A stretch of 64,000 nucleotides of DNA from assembly GCA_007859835.1 (NCBI GenBank), contig SJPJ01000001.1:6175632-6239631 (forward strand), written 5' to 3'. The notes beneath the pieces are model-generated. The model was not told where the DNA came from. It searched no databases and saw only the letters and a list, made by a program, of their open reading frames with translations. Below, one piece after another: positions 47,730 through 55,270 of the stretch (position 1 is its first letter; each line of letters begins with the position of its first letter). Position numbers and translations under genes: made by a program. This DNA comes from Novipirellula herctigrandis. GTDB taxonomy: Bacteria > Planctomycetota > Planctomycetia > Pirellulales > Pirellulaceae.

Positions 47730-49133
47730 TTACTGACGGCAATCGGGATCAACTTGCTGGCTAGCGTGTTGATACAAACCGCGTTGGTTAGGTACACCGG
47801 GATGAATGTTCTGCTCGGTGATACGAACGCGACTGACAGGGTTTGGATAGCTGTATCCAGGCTGCATTCGCACACTCATCTTCACCTTGTCCACAGGTCG
47901 TGGGATATGCATAGGCGTGTGGTTCTTGATCACATGCTTCTTCAATCCCGCTGGGTGACCGAGTGGAATGTGAGGTGGTCCGGCCAACCCAATCGGTGTG
48001 CCTGTGATAGGCATGCCGTATTGAGGAGCATTGACACCCGCGATCATTCCGGGCAGTCCCATCGGGGTCGATGAGCAGCCTGAACCGTCACCTGCACAGC
48101 TGCCACACCCTTCGGTCATTGCCGCTGCGAATGGTGCAGGTAGTCCGGCGATGGGAGCACCCATCATGCCACCACTGACTTGACCGGTTCCGGCCATTTC
48201 AATGTCTTTGTCGCCCAATCGGATGATCGCTAGGATCGAACCGCGTCGGTCGGCTTCCACGATCGGGTCGATGCCTGGATCAAGCCGCGTGCTGACCAAG
48301 GTGTCGATACCGGCCAAGGCTGGACCTTGGAAATCGGGATCGGGAAGGTAAATGACTTTGGTGACGAAGTTACCAGTGAGGACTTGGTCGAAGTCTTCGG
48401 GGGTGAACTGAATTGGCACCGAATTGTGAGCAAGGTAGGCTCCCGTGCGTGGGTTTGCGTGAGCAAGTTCCACGGTCGGATAGAGCTCGACACCTTCACG
48501 TGATGGGATGTTCGTCAATTTCAAACGATACAATCCACCTTGTGGGAAGTTTTGCCGAGCTGGTACGACAAGCGGTTCACTGTCGAACATGCCTGCACCG
48601 GTTGCGTCGTAGCGTACTTGCATTCCTTCAGGTTGACCAAGAGTGACTTGGACGGTCGCAGGAACACTAGGCATCATCGACATACCCGAAGTAACACCAC
48701 CACCTGCGGGGATGTTTGAGTAAGCTCCGCCGCCGATGCCGAGAAGTCCGCCATCGCCACAAGATCCACATTCGGGACCACAGCTAGCGAGTTGGATGTC
48801 GCCGTTACTGCCGTTGGACGCCATTTGCATCAGTGGTGCGCTTCGCATCACATCGGGGCCTGCAGCTCCGATGGCCCCTTCGGGCATTGGGCCGTTCATT
48901 CCGAACCCACCGGCTCCCATCATTCCACCGGCTCCCATCATCATGGGCATCGCCCCGCCCATACCTGGTTGTACTGATGGTGGGCCAAGTACGCCTGGTC
49001 CCGGACCGCCAACGCCTGGACCGGGTTCCAGCAATCGCTGTTCCGGTGGCAAGTTGTGGCGAACCGGCACGCACCCGGTGGCGATCACCGCCGTGGCCGC
49101 CAATAGCGACAAATGAGTGACGATCCGTTTCAT
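47730..49133 (-). CDS. large Gly/Met/Pro-rich lipoprotein of the envelope locus
   Basis: 467 residues. Lipoprotein signal (LSLLAATAVIATGC), then a Gly/Met/Pro-rich stretch (MGGAMPMMMGAGGMMGAGGF), a short Cys run (CGPECGSCGDG), the domain shared with the next gene (about 195-290), another Cys cluster (CGSCAGDGSGC) and a basic, Pro-rich C-terminus (HVIKNHTPMHIPRPVDKVKM). Composition and lipid anchor suggest a structural envelope protein. It is the first gene of the three-gene unit. Confidence 0.78.
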   Translation of the reverse strand: MKRIVTHLSLLAATAVIATGCVPVRHNLPPEQRLLEPGPGVGGPGPGVLGPPSVQPGMGGAMPMMMGAGGMMGAGGFGMNGPMPEGAIGAAGPDVMRSAPLMQMASNGSNGDIQLASCGPECGSCGDGGLLGIGGGAYSNIPAGGGVTSGMSMMPSVPATVQVTLGQPEGMQVRYDATGAGMFDSEPLVVPARQNFPQGGLYRLKLTNIPSREGVELYPTVELAHANPRTGAYLAHNSVPIQFTPEDFDQVLTGNFVTKVIYLPDPDFQGPALAGIDTLVSTRLDPGIDPIVEADRRGSILAIIRLGDKDIEMAGTGQVSGGMMGAPIAGLPAPFAAAMTEGCGSCAGDGSGCSSTPMGLPGMIAGVNAPQYGMPITGTPIGLAGPPHIPLGHPAGLKKHVIKNHTPMHIPRPVDKVKMSVRMQPGYSYPNPVSRVRITEQNIHPGVPNQRGLYQHASQQVDPDCRQ

Positions 49134-49361
49134 CTTTCCCCCCGTTCCTTGGGTGATGTACTTAGTGGTCTGTCTTGCTTAGAAAGCAATAAAGCCGCAC
49201 GTGACACCGACTGAATTTGTTTTGTAAGTGTGAACGATCTGGGTGGACGCGCTGCCGCGAAAACAACTACGATTTCGATGGCATACGGCCAGACCTTTCT
49301 TCGTAGTTGGTCATCGGCACAAACCAGGCGGTATCTTTGAAAAAATCGACATAACCCGACC

Positions 49362-50453
49362 ATGAAGATCGATCGCTACAAACAAAACAACCTGAGCAGC
49401 GAAAGCCAATTCGGTTTCACGCCAATGTGTTTCACGGGCCAGCGACAACATCGAGTACTAATACCCCTTGTTTTGGCTGCTTTTTTTGCAAATCTCGCGT
49501 TCGCTGACACGCCATCACCAACGGCGCAGTCTCAAATCGCAGCGCGTGAAACGGATCCAAATACAAGCGAAAAAAAATTTGAAAACGAGCAGCCTCGAAC
49601 GCATGCGGCTGCCAAAAAATTGCTTCGGCGAGTCATTTTTGGGCTGGCGAGTGGTCCAGCATTCGAATCCAAGGTTCGAGAAAGAGTGTGGTCGACCGGC
49701 CGCGAAGTCGTTGGAGTCGGCACTTATGAACAATCAGGGAACCAAACGGGCCAATTCCACCTGCAAATGACCATGCACGATGGTGACGGCAAACACACCT
49801 TGCAACAGATCAGTGACGGCCGGCTTGCGTGGACACGGACCGAGATCGCTGATCAAGTCTCGCTCAAACGAGTGGACGTGAGCCGGTTGGATGAATGGTC
49901 CAGTGGCACGATGCCCGCCGACCAATTGCCGCTTCGGCTTCGCGTAGGAGGATGGATCGAGATGTTGGAGTCGATCGATCGAGAACATTTTTTGCATGTC
50001 GATAGTGCGACGATGCAGGGTCAATCGGTTTGGGTGATCACAGCTGTGATGTCCAAAGAGCAGCGTGAACGCCTGATGCAATCAAGCAATCGGAGCCAAT
50101 GGCCAGCACTGTATCCGGTGAAAGTGCGGATCGCTATTTCGAAGACAGGAAGCGACGAAACCGGTTTTGGCAAGTTCTTGCCCGTGCGGTTTGAATTTTG
50201 GAGTCTGCCGGAGGCAAACACGGCTGATGCAAAGTCCGAACCCAATGCAGTTAACACCAATGCAATCAGCAAGGCGCGGCTGATCACGTTGATCGAGCTC
50301 TACGCCATCCGGCAAATCACGGCACCGCCGATCGCTCGATTTCGATTTGAAAACCGCGATGCGGAAGTGAATTTCATCAACGAAACAACCCGCTATATGA
50401 AGCAATTTGGGATCGATGTTGCCAGCAAGCCGGATGCGAATGCAATGTGGTAA
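49362..50453 (+). CDS. secreted protein, LolA-like fold possible
   Basis: 363 residues with a late signal peptide (after a basic N-terminus, VLIPLVLAAFFANLAFADTP). The mature part starts with a disordered Lys/Gln region, then has the look of a LolA-type beta sheet: GREVVGVGTYEQSGNQTGQFHLQM, LQQISDGRLAWTRTEIADQ. The end is acidic (RDAEVNFINETTRYM). LolA-like sequences are weakly conserved, so the fold is suggested by the GTYEQ...F and DGRLAWT pattern only. Stands alone between the envelope locus and a palindromic element. Confidence 0.6.
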   Translation: MKIDRYKQNNLSSESQFGFTPMCFTGQRQHRVLIPLVLAAFFANLAFADTPSPTAQSQIAARETDPNTSEKKFENEQPRTHAAAKKLLRRVIFGLASGPAFESKVRERVWSTGREVVGVGTYEQSGNQTGQFHLQMTMHDGDGKHTLQQISDGRLAWTRTEIADQVSLKRVDVSRLDEWSSGTMPADQLPLRLRVGGWIEMLESIDREHFLHVDSATMQGQSVWVITAVMSKEQRERLMQSSNRSQWPALYPVKVRIAISKTGSDETGFGKFLPVRFEFWSLPEANTADAKSEPNAVNTNAISKARLITLIELYAIRQITAPPIARFRFENRDAEVNFINETTRYMKQFGIDVASKPDANAMW

Positions 50454-50460
50454 GATGGCG

Positions 50461-50550
50461 TAGGCCGCGAGCGACCAACGGGATCTCCGGCATCAATAGC
50501 AAATGTTCGATCATGCCGGTGCCGGAACTCCCGTTGGTCGGTTCGGCCTA
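50461..50550. repeat. long stepped palindrome (REP/MITE-like element)
   Basis: Three nested pairs form one extended hairpin: AGGCCG/CGGCCT at the ends, CGACCAACGGG (50472-50482) with CCCGTTGGTCG (50530-50540), and CCGGCAT (50487-50493) with ATGCCGG (50513-50519). The element sits alone in the gap before the UbiA gene. The form is that of a palindromic repetitive element; whether it recurs elsewhere in the genome cannot be seen here. Confidence 0.7.
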
Positions 50551-50564
50551 ACGAAAGCCTTCCT

Positions 50565-51548
50565 TTGAACGCCGAATCTTGCCAACGTGGAAAAATCTAT
50601 TACTGGTCCCAATTGGTTCGGCTGCCGACAGTTTTCACCGTTATCGCTAATGTGAGCGCCGGTTTCTTGCTAATCGCCCGTGGTCCTAATCCGCTTTCGC
50701 GATGGGCAATTGTGGTCCTTGCCGGTATCTCGCTCTACTGGGGCGGTATGATTCTCAACGACGTTTTTGATCTCGAAACCGACCGCAAAGAACGTCCGAT
50801 GCGTCCACTTCCGGCGGGGAATATTTGTTCCAAATTCGCTCGAATGATCGGCTGGGCACTGCTCGTTGTCGGGATTCTTCTTGCTGCATTGAGTGGGCTC
50901 ATTCATAGTGATTCGGTCGTTCCAACATGGTTGCCCGCGGCGATTGCTGCGGCACTTGCCATGATGATTTATTTCTACGATGGACCGCTCAAGAATACTC
51001 CGCTTGCGCCTGCGGCAATGGGGATTTGTCGGCTGCTTAGTTTCTTGCTAGGTGCTTCTCCTGTGTTGTTGTTGCCGGATGCTGGTGAACCGTTCACCGC
51101 GAAGTACGTTATTGCGATCGCCCTGGGGTTTGGGCTCTATGTGATGGGAATTACGACCATGGCTCGCAACGAAGCGGCCCGCGATGTTTCGGCCAGCGAT
51201 TGGTCGCACAATCTAAAGGTTGGTTTGGTGGTGACCATGATCGGCGCAGGGGTTTTGGCGTTCGCCCCGCAAACGGCACCACGCGAGGTGGTTTGGCACT
51301 TGTCACCGTGGCTGCATTTTCCGATCTTGATTGCGATGATCGTCTATCCAGTGGCGCTGCGAGGCTATCGATGTATCAGCGCACCGAATCCCCAGAAGAT
51401 TCAATTGACGGTCCGTAGTGGCATTCTGACGATCATTCCTCTTTCGGCAGCTGTCGCAGTACTGGCTGCTGGTCCAGTATGGGGGTTGGCCATTTTTGCG
51501 TTGATTGTCCCTGCTTTCTGGCTCGGCGCAAAGTTCCCAGTGACTTAG
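50565..51548 (+). CDS. UbiA-family prenyltransferase
   Basis: 327 residues from a TTG at 50565. Eight or nine membrane helices. The first prenyl-diphosphate motif is the canonical NDVFDLETDRKERPMRPLPAG (N-D-x-x-D-x-x-x-D). The second is weaker (YFYDGPLKNTPLAP). The family transfers isoprenoid chains to quinones, haem or lipids in the membrane. Gene neighbours give no hint of substrate; the first 100 residues look closer to the EboC-like members than to menA or ubiA, so I give no symbol. Confidence 0.85.
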   Translation: MNAESCQRGKIYYWSQLVRLPTVFTVIANVSAGFLLIARGPNPLSRWAIVVLAGISLYWGGMILNDVFDLETDRKERPMRPLPAGNICSKFARMIGWALLVVGILLAALSGLIHSDSVVPTWLPAAIAAALAMMIYFYDGPLKNTPLAPAAMGICRLLSFLLGASPVLLLPDAGEPFTAKYVIAIALGFGLYVMGITTMARNEAARDVSASDWSHNLKVGLVVTMIGAGVLAFAPQTAPREVVWHLSPWLHFPILIAMIVYPVALRGYRCISAPNPQKIQLTVRSGILTIIPLSAAVAVLAAGPVWGLAIFALIVPAFWLGAKFPVT

Positions 51549-51578
51549 CATGGCCGGCACAATTGAATGTGCGTCAAG

Positions 51579-51620
51579 CGTTAGCGTTTCCAGTTGGCCC
51601 GTTAGCGTTTCCAAATGGCC
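51579..51620. repeat. 21-bp tandem repeat, two copies
   Basis: CGTTAGCGTTTCCAGTTGGCC (51579-51599) then CGTTAGCGTTTCCAAATGGCC (51600-51620), two substitutions apart, directly joined to the 17-bp array that follows. Confidence 0.9.
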
Positions 51621-51710
51621 CCGAGCCGTCAATAAATCCGAGCCGTCAATAAATCCGAGCCGTCAATAAATCCGAGCCGTCAATAAATCCGAGCCGTCAA
51701 TAAATCCGAG
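51621..51710. repeat. 17-bp tandem array, five exact copies
   Basis: CCGAGCCGTCAATAAAT repeated five times without change (51621-51705) plus a 5-base partial copy. Perfect identity of copies points to recent expansion. Confidence 0.95.
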
Positions 51711-51730
51711 CTGGCATGCCTCCCCCTTAG

Positions 51731-51820
51731 GAGTGGCCGAAATCGCTGAGGAGTGGCTGAACTCGGCGAGGAGTGGCTGAACTCGGCGAGGAGTGGCTGA
51801 ACTCGGCGAGGAGCGGATGG
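51731..51820. repeat. 20-bp tandem array, four copies
   Basis: GAGTGGCTGAACTCGGCGAG in three identical copies (51751-51810) preceded by one diverged copy (51731-51750) and followed by a partial one from 51811. Confidence 0.93.
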
Positions 51821-52022
51821 GATTTAGCGTGAAACGACGGTAATTTCCGTGAAACTGGAAAAAACCAGCGGAAGTGGTCAAAATTGCTGGACCCTGCTTG
51901 GTGGACACTCCTATCATTCGCTTGTCGCCCCAATGGACTCGCCACGCGAAAAGAAAGGAGGTCGAACACGTGGGATTTGTCAACCAAAACGATCACCACC
52001 GCATTTGCCGAGAAGAAAGGTT

Positions 52023-52337
52023 ATGACAGATTTCTTTTCCAATCCTACAATACAGGCTGGGCTTTCCGTCCTAGTCCTATGCGTCTTGATTGCTGTGGCA
52101 TTTTCCCTTGTGTCAAAGTTTCGCGACTACAACGCCAACGACCGGGAAACCGCCTCGGATACGCTAGCAAATTTGAGAGAAATCCACTTACGGGGTGACA
52201 TCGACGACCAAGAATACCGAATGATAGAAGCGACGACCCATCGACAACTAGCCAACGCGAACCACGAAAACAGTCCGAGTAGCCAAACTCCTTCGGCACC
52301 AAACCCTCAGACTCCACACGATGATTCAAATAGCTAA
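52023..52337 (+). CDS. small single-pass membrane protein, 104 aa
   Basis: From ATG 52023, with AAGAAAGG about 5 bases before it; the longer open frame from 51849 runs into the repeat spacer and is not believed. One transmembrane helix (AGLSVLVLCVLIAVAFSLVSKF), then a short helical motif LREIHLRGDIDDQEYRMIE, a SHOCT-like Gly-Asp-Ile/Leu-x-x-x-E-Y/F pattern, and a Ser/Pro/Asn tail. Such small proteins are common in planctomycetes; role unknown. Confidence 0.7.
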   Translation: MTDFFSNPTIQAGLSVLVLCVLIAVAFSLVSKFRDYNANDRETASDTLANLREIHLRGDIDDQEYRMIEATTHRQLANANHENSPSSQTPSAPNPQTPHDDSNS

Positions 52338-52708
52338 ACGTAAGTTCGGTGGAAAACCTTTTCGACTGAGATGACCCTTCCAATTCCATGAGGGCGTTCA
52401 ATCGGAAACTATATTTTTGTTTTCAATTAATTAAACCACAATTGGCTCGAGTCTTTCGAGGAAACGGATGACCTATCAGGTGACCGTGACCTTCAACGAA
52501 GCGTTCGAATCGGAAACCTTCCGGCGAGAATGCGACAATGATGCGAAAGTCACCGAAAAGCATTTGAGCCCGTGGCCCTAACCGTTTGACGCGTTACTGA
52601 TTTTTGCTATTTGAGTTTGTGAACACCGCGAGAGCTTCGGCTCATGAAATTCGCAGGGAATCATGGACAGACAATGCAAAACATCGGTAGCACAACCAGG
52701 AGCCGTGT
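52338..52708. other. intergenic region before clpX, with one micro-ORF
   Basis: 371 bases. It is AT-rich in the first third (ATTTTTGTTTTCAATTAATT at about 52410) and contains one micro-ORF (52468-52581) described separately. The clpX promoter should be here, but I could not fix it. Confidence 0.5.
52468..52581 (+). CDS. possible 37-aa acidic micro-protein
   Basis: ATG 52468 is preceded by GAGGAAACGG, a good ribosome site, and the frame codes for a 37-residue acidic peptide (begins MTYQVTVTFNEAFESE). Length and composition give no family. It may be a leader or chance. Confidence 0.3.
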   Translation: MTYQVTVTFNEAFESETFRRECDNDAKVTEKHLSPWP

Positions 52709-53986
52709 ATGCCCTCGAAGGAAACCCCTAGTTCACGCCGCGGAACTTCATCGACTAAAAAGAACGCATCTTGTTCGTTTTGTCGAAAGAGTTATCGGGA
52801 TGTCGGACCGCTTGTTGAAGGCCCAGGTGATGTTTACATCTGTGGCGAGTGCATTGAATTGTGCCAATCGATTCTCGACCAAGAGCAACGCCGACGCGGC
52901 CCAAGTAAGGAACTCTTCAATGAGATCCCAACTCCAAAGCGGATTGTCGAGCACCTTGACCAATATGTCATTGGTCAAGGTTCAGCCAAACGTGTTTTGG
53001 CCGTTGCGGTCCACAACCATTACAAACGCTTGACTAGCGAGTGGGAAGGAACGTCGGATGTCGAGATCGAGAAGAGCAATATTTTGCTTGCCGGGCCTAC
53101 CGGCAGCGGCAAAACGCTTCTCGCTCGTTCGCTCGCTCGAATGTTGAACGTTCCCTTCGCTATCGGTGATGCAACCACGTTGACCGAAGCTGGGTACGTT
53201 GGTGAAGACGTCGAGAACCTTCTGTTGAAATTGTTGCATGCAGCGGATTTTGACGTCGAAGCGGCTCAAAGAGGTATCTTGTACATCGATGAAGTGGACA
53301 AGATCGGCAAAACCAGTGCTAATGTTTCGATCACGCGAGACGTTTCCGGCGAAGGGGTTCAGCAGAGCTTACTTAAGATGCTCGAAGGCACTGTTGCAAA
53401 TGTTCCTCCACAAGGCGGACGGAAACATCCCGAGCAGCAGTACATTCAAATCGACACGAGCAATATCTTGTTCATTGTCGGCGGAACGTTCGTTGGCATC
53501 GAAGACATCATCCGCAAACGGATGGGGCAACGCACGCTTGGGTTTGGTGGAACGAGCCAACGCAGCGAGTTGACCGACAACGAACTGCTAAGCAACGTGC
53601 AAACCGAAGACATCCTACAGTTTGGTTTGATTCCCGAATTGGTGGGACGTATGCCGGTAGTCAGCTACCTGCAGCAACTTGACGAGGACGGTTTGGTTCG
53701 TGTCATGAAAGAACCGAAGAACGCGCTCATCAAGCAGTTCCAAGCGTTGTTCCAAATGGAAAACTGCGATTTGAAGTTCACCGACGAGGCACTTCATATG
53801 GTAGCTGCCAGAGCCTTGGAGAAGGGTGTTGGAGCACGTGGACTTCGTGGAATTCTCGAAGAAGTCATGTTAGACATCATGTACGATCTTCCCGAACAAG
53901 AACGCGGCAGCGTTTATACGGTTGACGAAAGTATCGTCAGCGGATCACGAAAGATGTTCCAAATGCCAACGACCAAGAGTGCATAG
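52709..53986 (+). CDS. clpX: ATP-dependent Clp protease ATP-binding subunit ClpX
   Basis: 425 residues. Hexameric AAA+ unfoldase that feeds ClpP. N-terminal C4 zinc finger ([12 protein letters not shown]...[10 protein letters not shown]), Walker [12 protein letters not shown], pore loop [12 protein letters not shown], Walker [12 protein letters not shown], the RKH loop ([19 protein letters not shown]), and LGFGG in the position of the ClpP-docking IGF loop. A short Lys/Ser N-terminal extension precedes the zinc domain. clpP is not in the window. Confidence 0.97.
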   Translation: MPSKETPSSRRGTSSTKKNASCSFCRKSYRDVGPLVEGPGDVYICGECIELCQSILDQEQRRRGPSKELFNEIPTPKRIVEHLDQYVIGQGSAKRVLAVAVHNHYKRLTSEWEGTSDVEIEKSNILLAGPTGSGKTLLARSLARMLNVPFAIGDATTLTEAGYVGEDVENLLLKLLHAADFDVEAAQRGILYIDEVDKIGKTSANVSITRDVSGEGVQQSLLKMLEGTVANVPPQGGRKHPEQQYIQIDTSNILFIVGGTFVGIEDIIRKRMGQRTLGFGGTSQRSELTDNELLSNVQTEDILQFGLIPELVGRMPVVSYLQQLDEDGLVRVMKEPKNALIKQFQALFQMENCDLKFTDEALHMVAARALEKGVGARGLRGILEEVMLDIMYDLPEQERGSVYTVDESIVSGSRKMFQMPTTKSA

Positions 53987-54010
53987 AAAACGATTCGTGT
54001 ATGCAAAATC

Positions 54011-54054
54011 GAACCGGGGGTCGACGCAAAGCGTTGGCTCCCGGTTTTTTCGTT
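54011..54054 (+). terminator. rho-independent terminator after clpX
   Basis: GAACCGGGGG pairs with CTCCCGGTT across a partly paired middle (GTCGACGCAAAGCGTTGGC), followed by a run of six T. It lies 25 bases after the clpX stop. Confidence 0.75.
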
Positions 54055-54140
54055 TCAGAGTGAACAAGGTAGACGCGCCGATTGCTCACGCATATTATGG
54101 ATGAAAATGGCCTGCCCGCTCTGACGCGAAGCAGTGCTGA

Positions 54141-55142
54141 TTACGGGACGTAGGTCACCGGTTCGCAGAACGCCTTGAGATTGGCAGCCGGGGTTGCCGC
54201 TGGAATCTCGCACCCCGCATTCACGAAATAGGGGTTACCAACTGCTTTGTACGCAGCGAGCGTTGCCTCTCGAATCAATTCGGGTGTCCCATTCCGGATG
54301 ACAGAAACCGGATCGAGATTTCCCGTTAGCGCGACGGCACTGCCAACCGTATCGCGTACTGTGGACATGTCGACCATGTGGTCGACGTCAAGAATATCAA
54401 CACCCAAGTCTGCGATCCCTGGAAGTAGATGAGTGATGTTGCCGCAAATGTGCAGCTTGACGTAGGCTCCCATCTCTTGAATTGCATTTACCAACCGTTT
54501 CTCGCGAGGCTGGATTACCTTTTCGTAGGTACGTGGGTCAATTTGACTGGCAATGGCATCGCCAATACCGATTGTGTCACATCCGGCGTCGACTTGTGCC
54601 TGGGCAAAGGCAATTGCAACATCGACACAGCGGTCCATCAATTCACAAGCGAAAGCCTCGTCGTCCATCAAATCGAAAAGGAAGTTCATTAAGTTTCGCA
54701 AGTCCGCTGCCTCTGCTGCGGGTCCTTCGACCCAGCCCAGTATCGAATACTCGCCTTGGCCTTCGGACTTGTATTTTTCGGCGGCCTTCACGCGATCATG
54801 CATCCGCTCGGATGAAAGTGGGTCGGGTGAAAGAAGAACCGATAGATCTTTGGTTTCTTCGAGCGGATGCGTACTATGTGGCGGACCGTCGTTGACATAC
54901 TTGATGGTCGCACCAAATCCCTGCGTCTCCCGATAGGGATCAGAGATACAACTTACCTGGTCAATGCCGAAGTCTTCTGCACACTTTCGGTTGGATTGGA
55001 CCAAAATACGATAGTCGGATGCGAAGGCTGCATAATTCGATCCGATATACTCAGCCGCATACTGCATCAAGATTGGGGTTCGAGGCAGCCAGTCAACTGG
55101 CTGAGATTTCAAGATGCCCAAATACCGTTCACGTCCGTTCAT
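54141..55142 (-). CDS. uroporphyrinogen-decarboxylase-superfamily protein, MtaA-like
   Basis: 333 residues from ATG 55142 (MNGRERYLGILKSQPVDWLPRTP). TIM barrel of the URO-D/MtaA/MtbA family. The zinc ligands of the methylcobalamin:CoM-type methyltransferases are in place: LHICGN (His-x-Cys) and, later, VNAGCEIP (Cys). Characteristic GWVEGPAAEAADLRN and VDHMVDMS blocks are also present. Members either decarboxylate uroporphyrinogen or transfer a methyl group from a corrinoid. The His-x-Cys...Cys argues for methyl transfer. No corrinoid protein or activase is next to it, so substrate is unknown. Confidence 0.8.
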   Translation of the reverse strand: MNGRERYLGILKSQPVDWLPRTPILMQYAAEYIGSNYAAFASDYRILVQSNRKCAEDFGIDQVSCISDPYRETQGFGATIKYVNDGPPHSTHPLEETKDLSVLLSPDPLSSERMHDRVKAAEKYKSEGQGEYSILGWVEGPAAEAADLRNLMNFLFDLMDDEAFACELMDRCVDVAIAFAQAQVDAGCDTIGIGDAIASQIDPRTYEKVIQPREKRLVNAIQEMGAYVKLHICGNITHLLPGIADLGVDILDVDHMVDMSTVRDTVGSAVALTGNLDPVSVIRNGTPELIREATLAAYKAVGNPYFVNAGCEIPAATPAANLKAFCEPVTYVP

Positions 55143-55270
55143 GATGGCTTGTACTTTCTTAACGTGTATGTTGAATTTGATCATAGCTAGGTGACGTTGA
55201 TGTCACTTGATCTTAACGAATGAGCCGACGCATGTGCAGCGTTCTATCGTCGAATAACTGGGGCTCGGCA

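Larger units (their letters stand above)
51549..52022. other. intergenic region with three successive tandem-repeat arrays
   Basis: 474 bases between the UbiA gene and the small membrane protein gene, dominated by simple arrays (described separately) from 51579 to 51820. Minus-strand open frames across the arrays are artefacts of the periodicity: units of 17, 20 and 21 bases do not share a frame. The remaining 200 bases contain a GC-poor leader with AAGAAAGG, the ribosome site of the next gene. Confidence 0.7.

Noticed and set aside
47619-48074. 151-codon plus-strand frame at the end of the envelope locus
   Set aside because: It is antisense to the large lipoprotein gene and begins before a hairpin; no ribosome site.
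51579-51820. CRISPR array
   Set aside because: The units are contiguous with no spacers between them, and three different units are present, so this is a set of tandem arrays.
51663-51999. minus-strand frames running across the tandem arrays
   Set aside because: The units are 17 and 20 bp, not multiples of three, and the frames are products of repetition without a start signal.
51849-52022. N-terminal extension of the small membrane protein before ATG 52023
   Set aside because: The extension has no conserved features, while the ATG at 52023 has its own ribosome site directly before a membrane helix.
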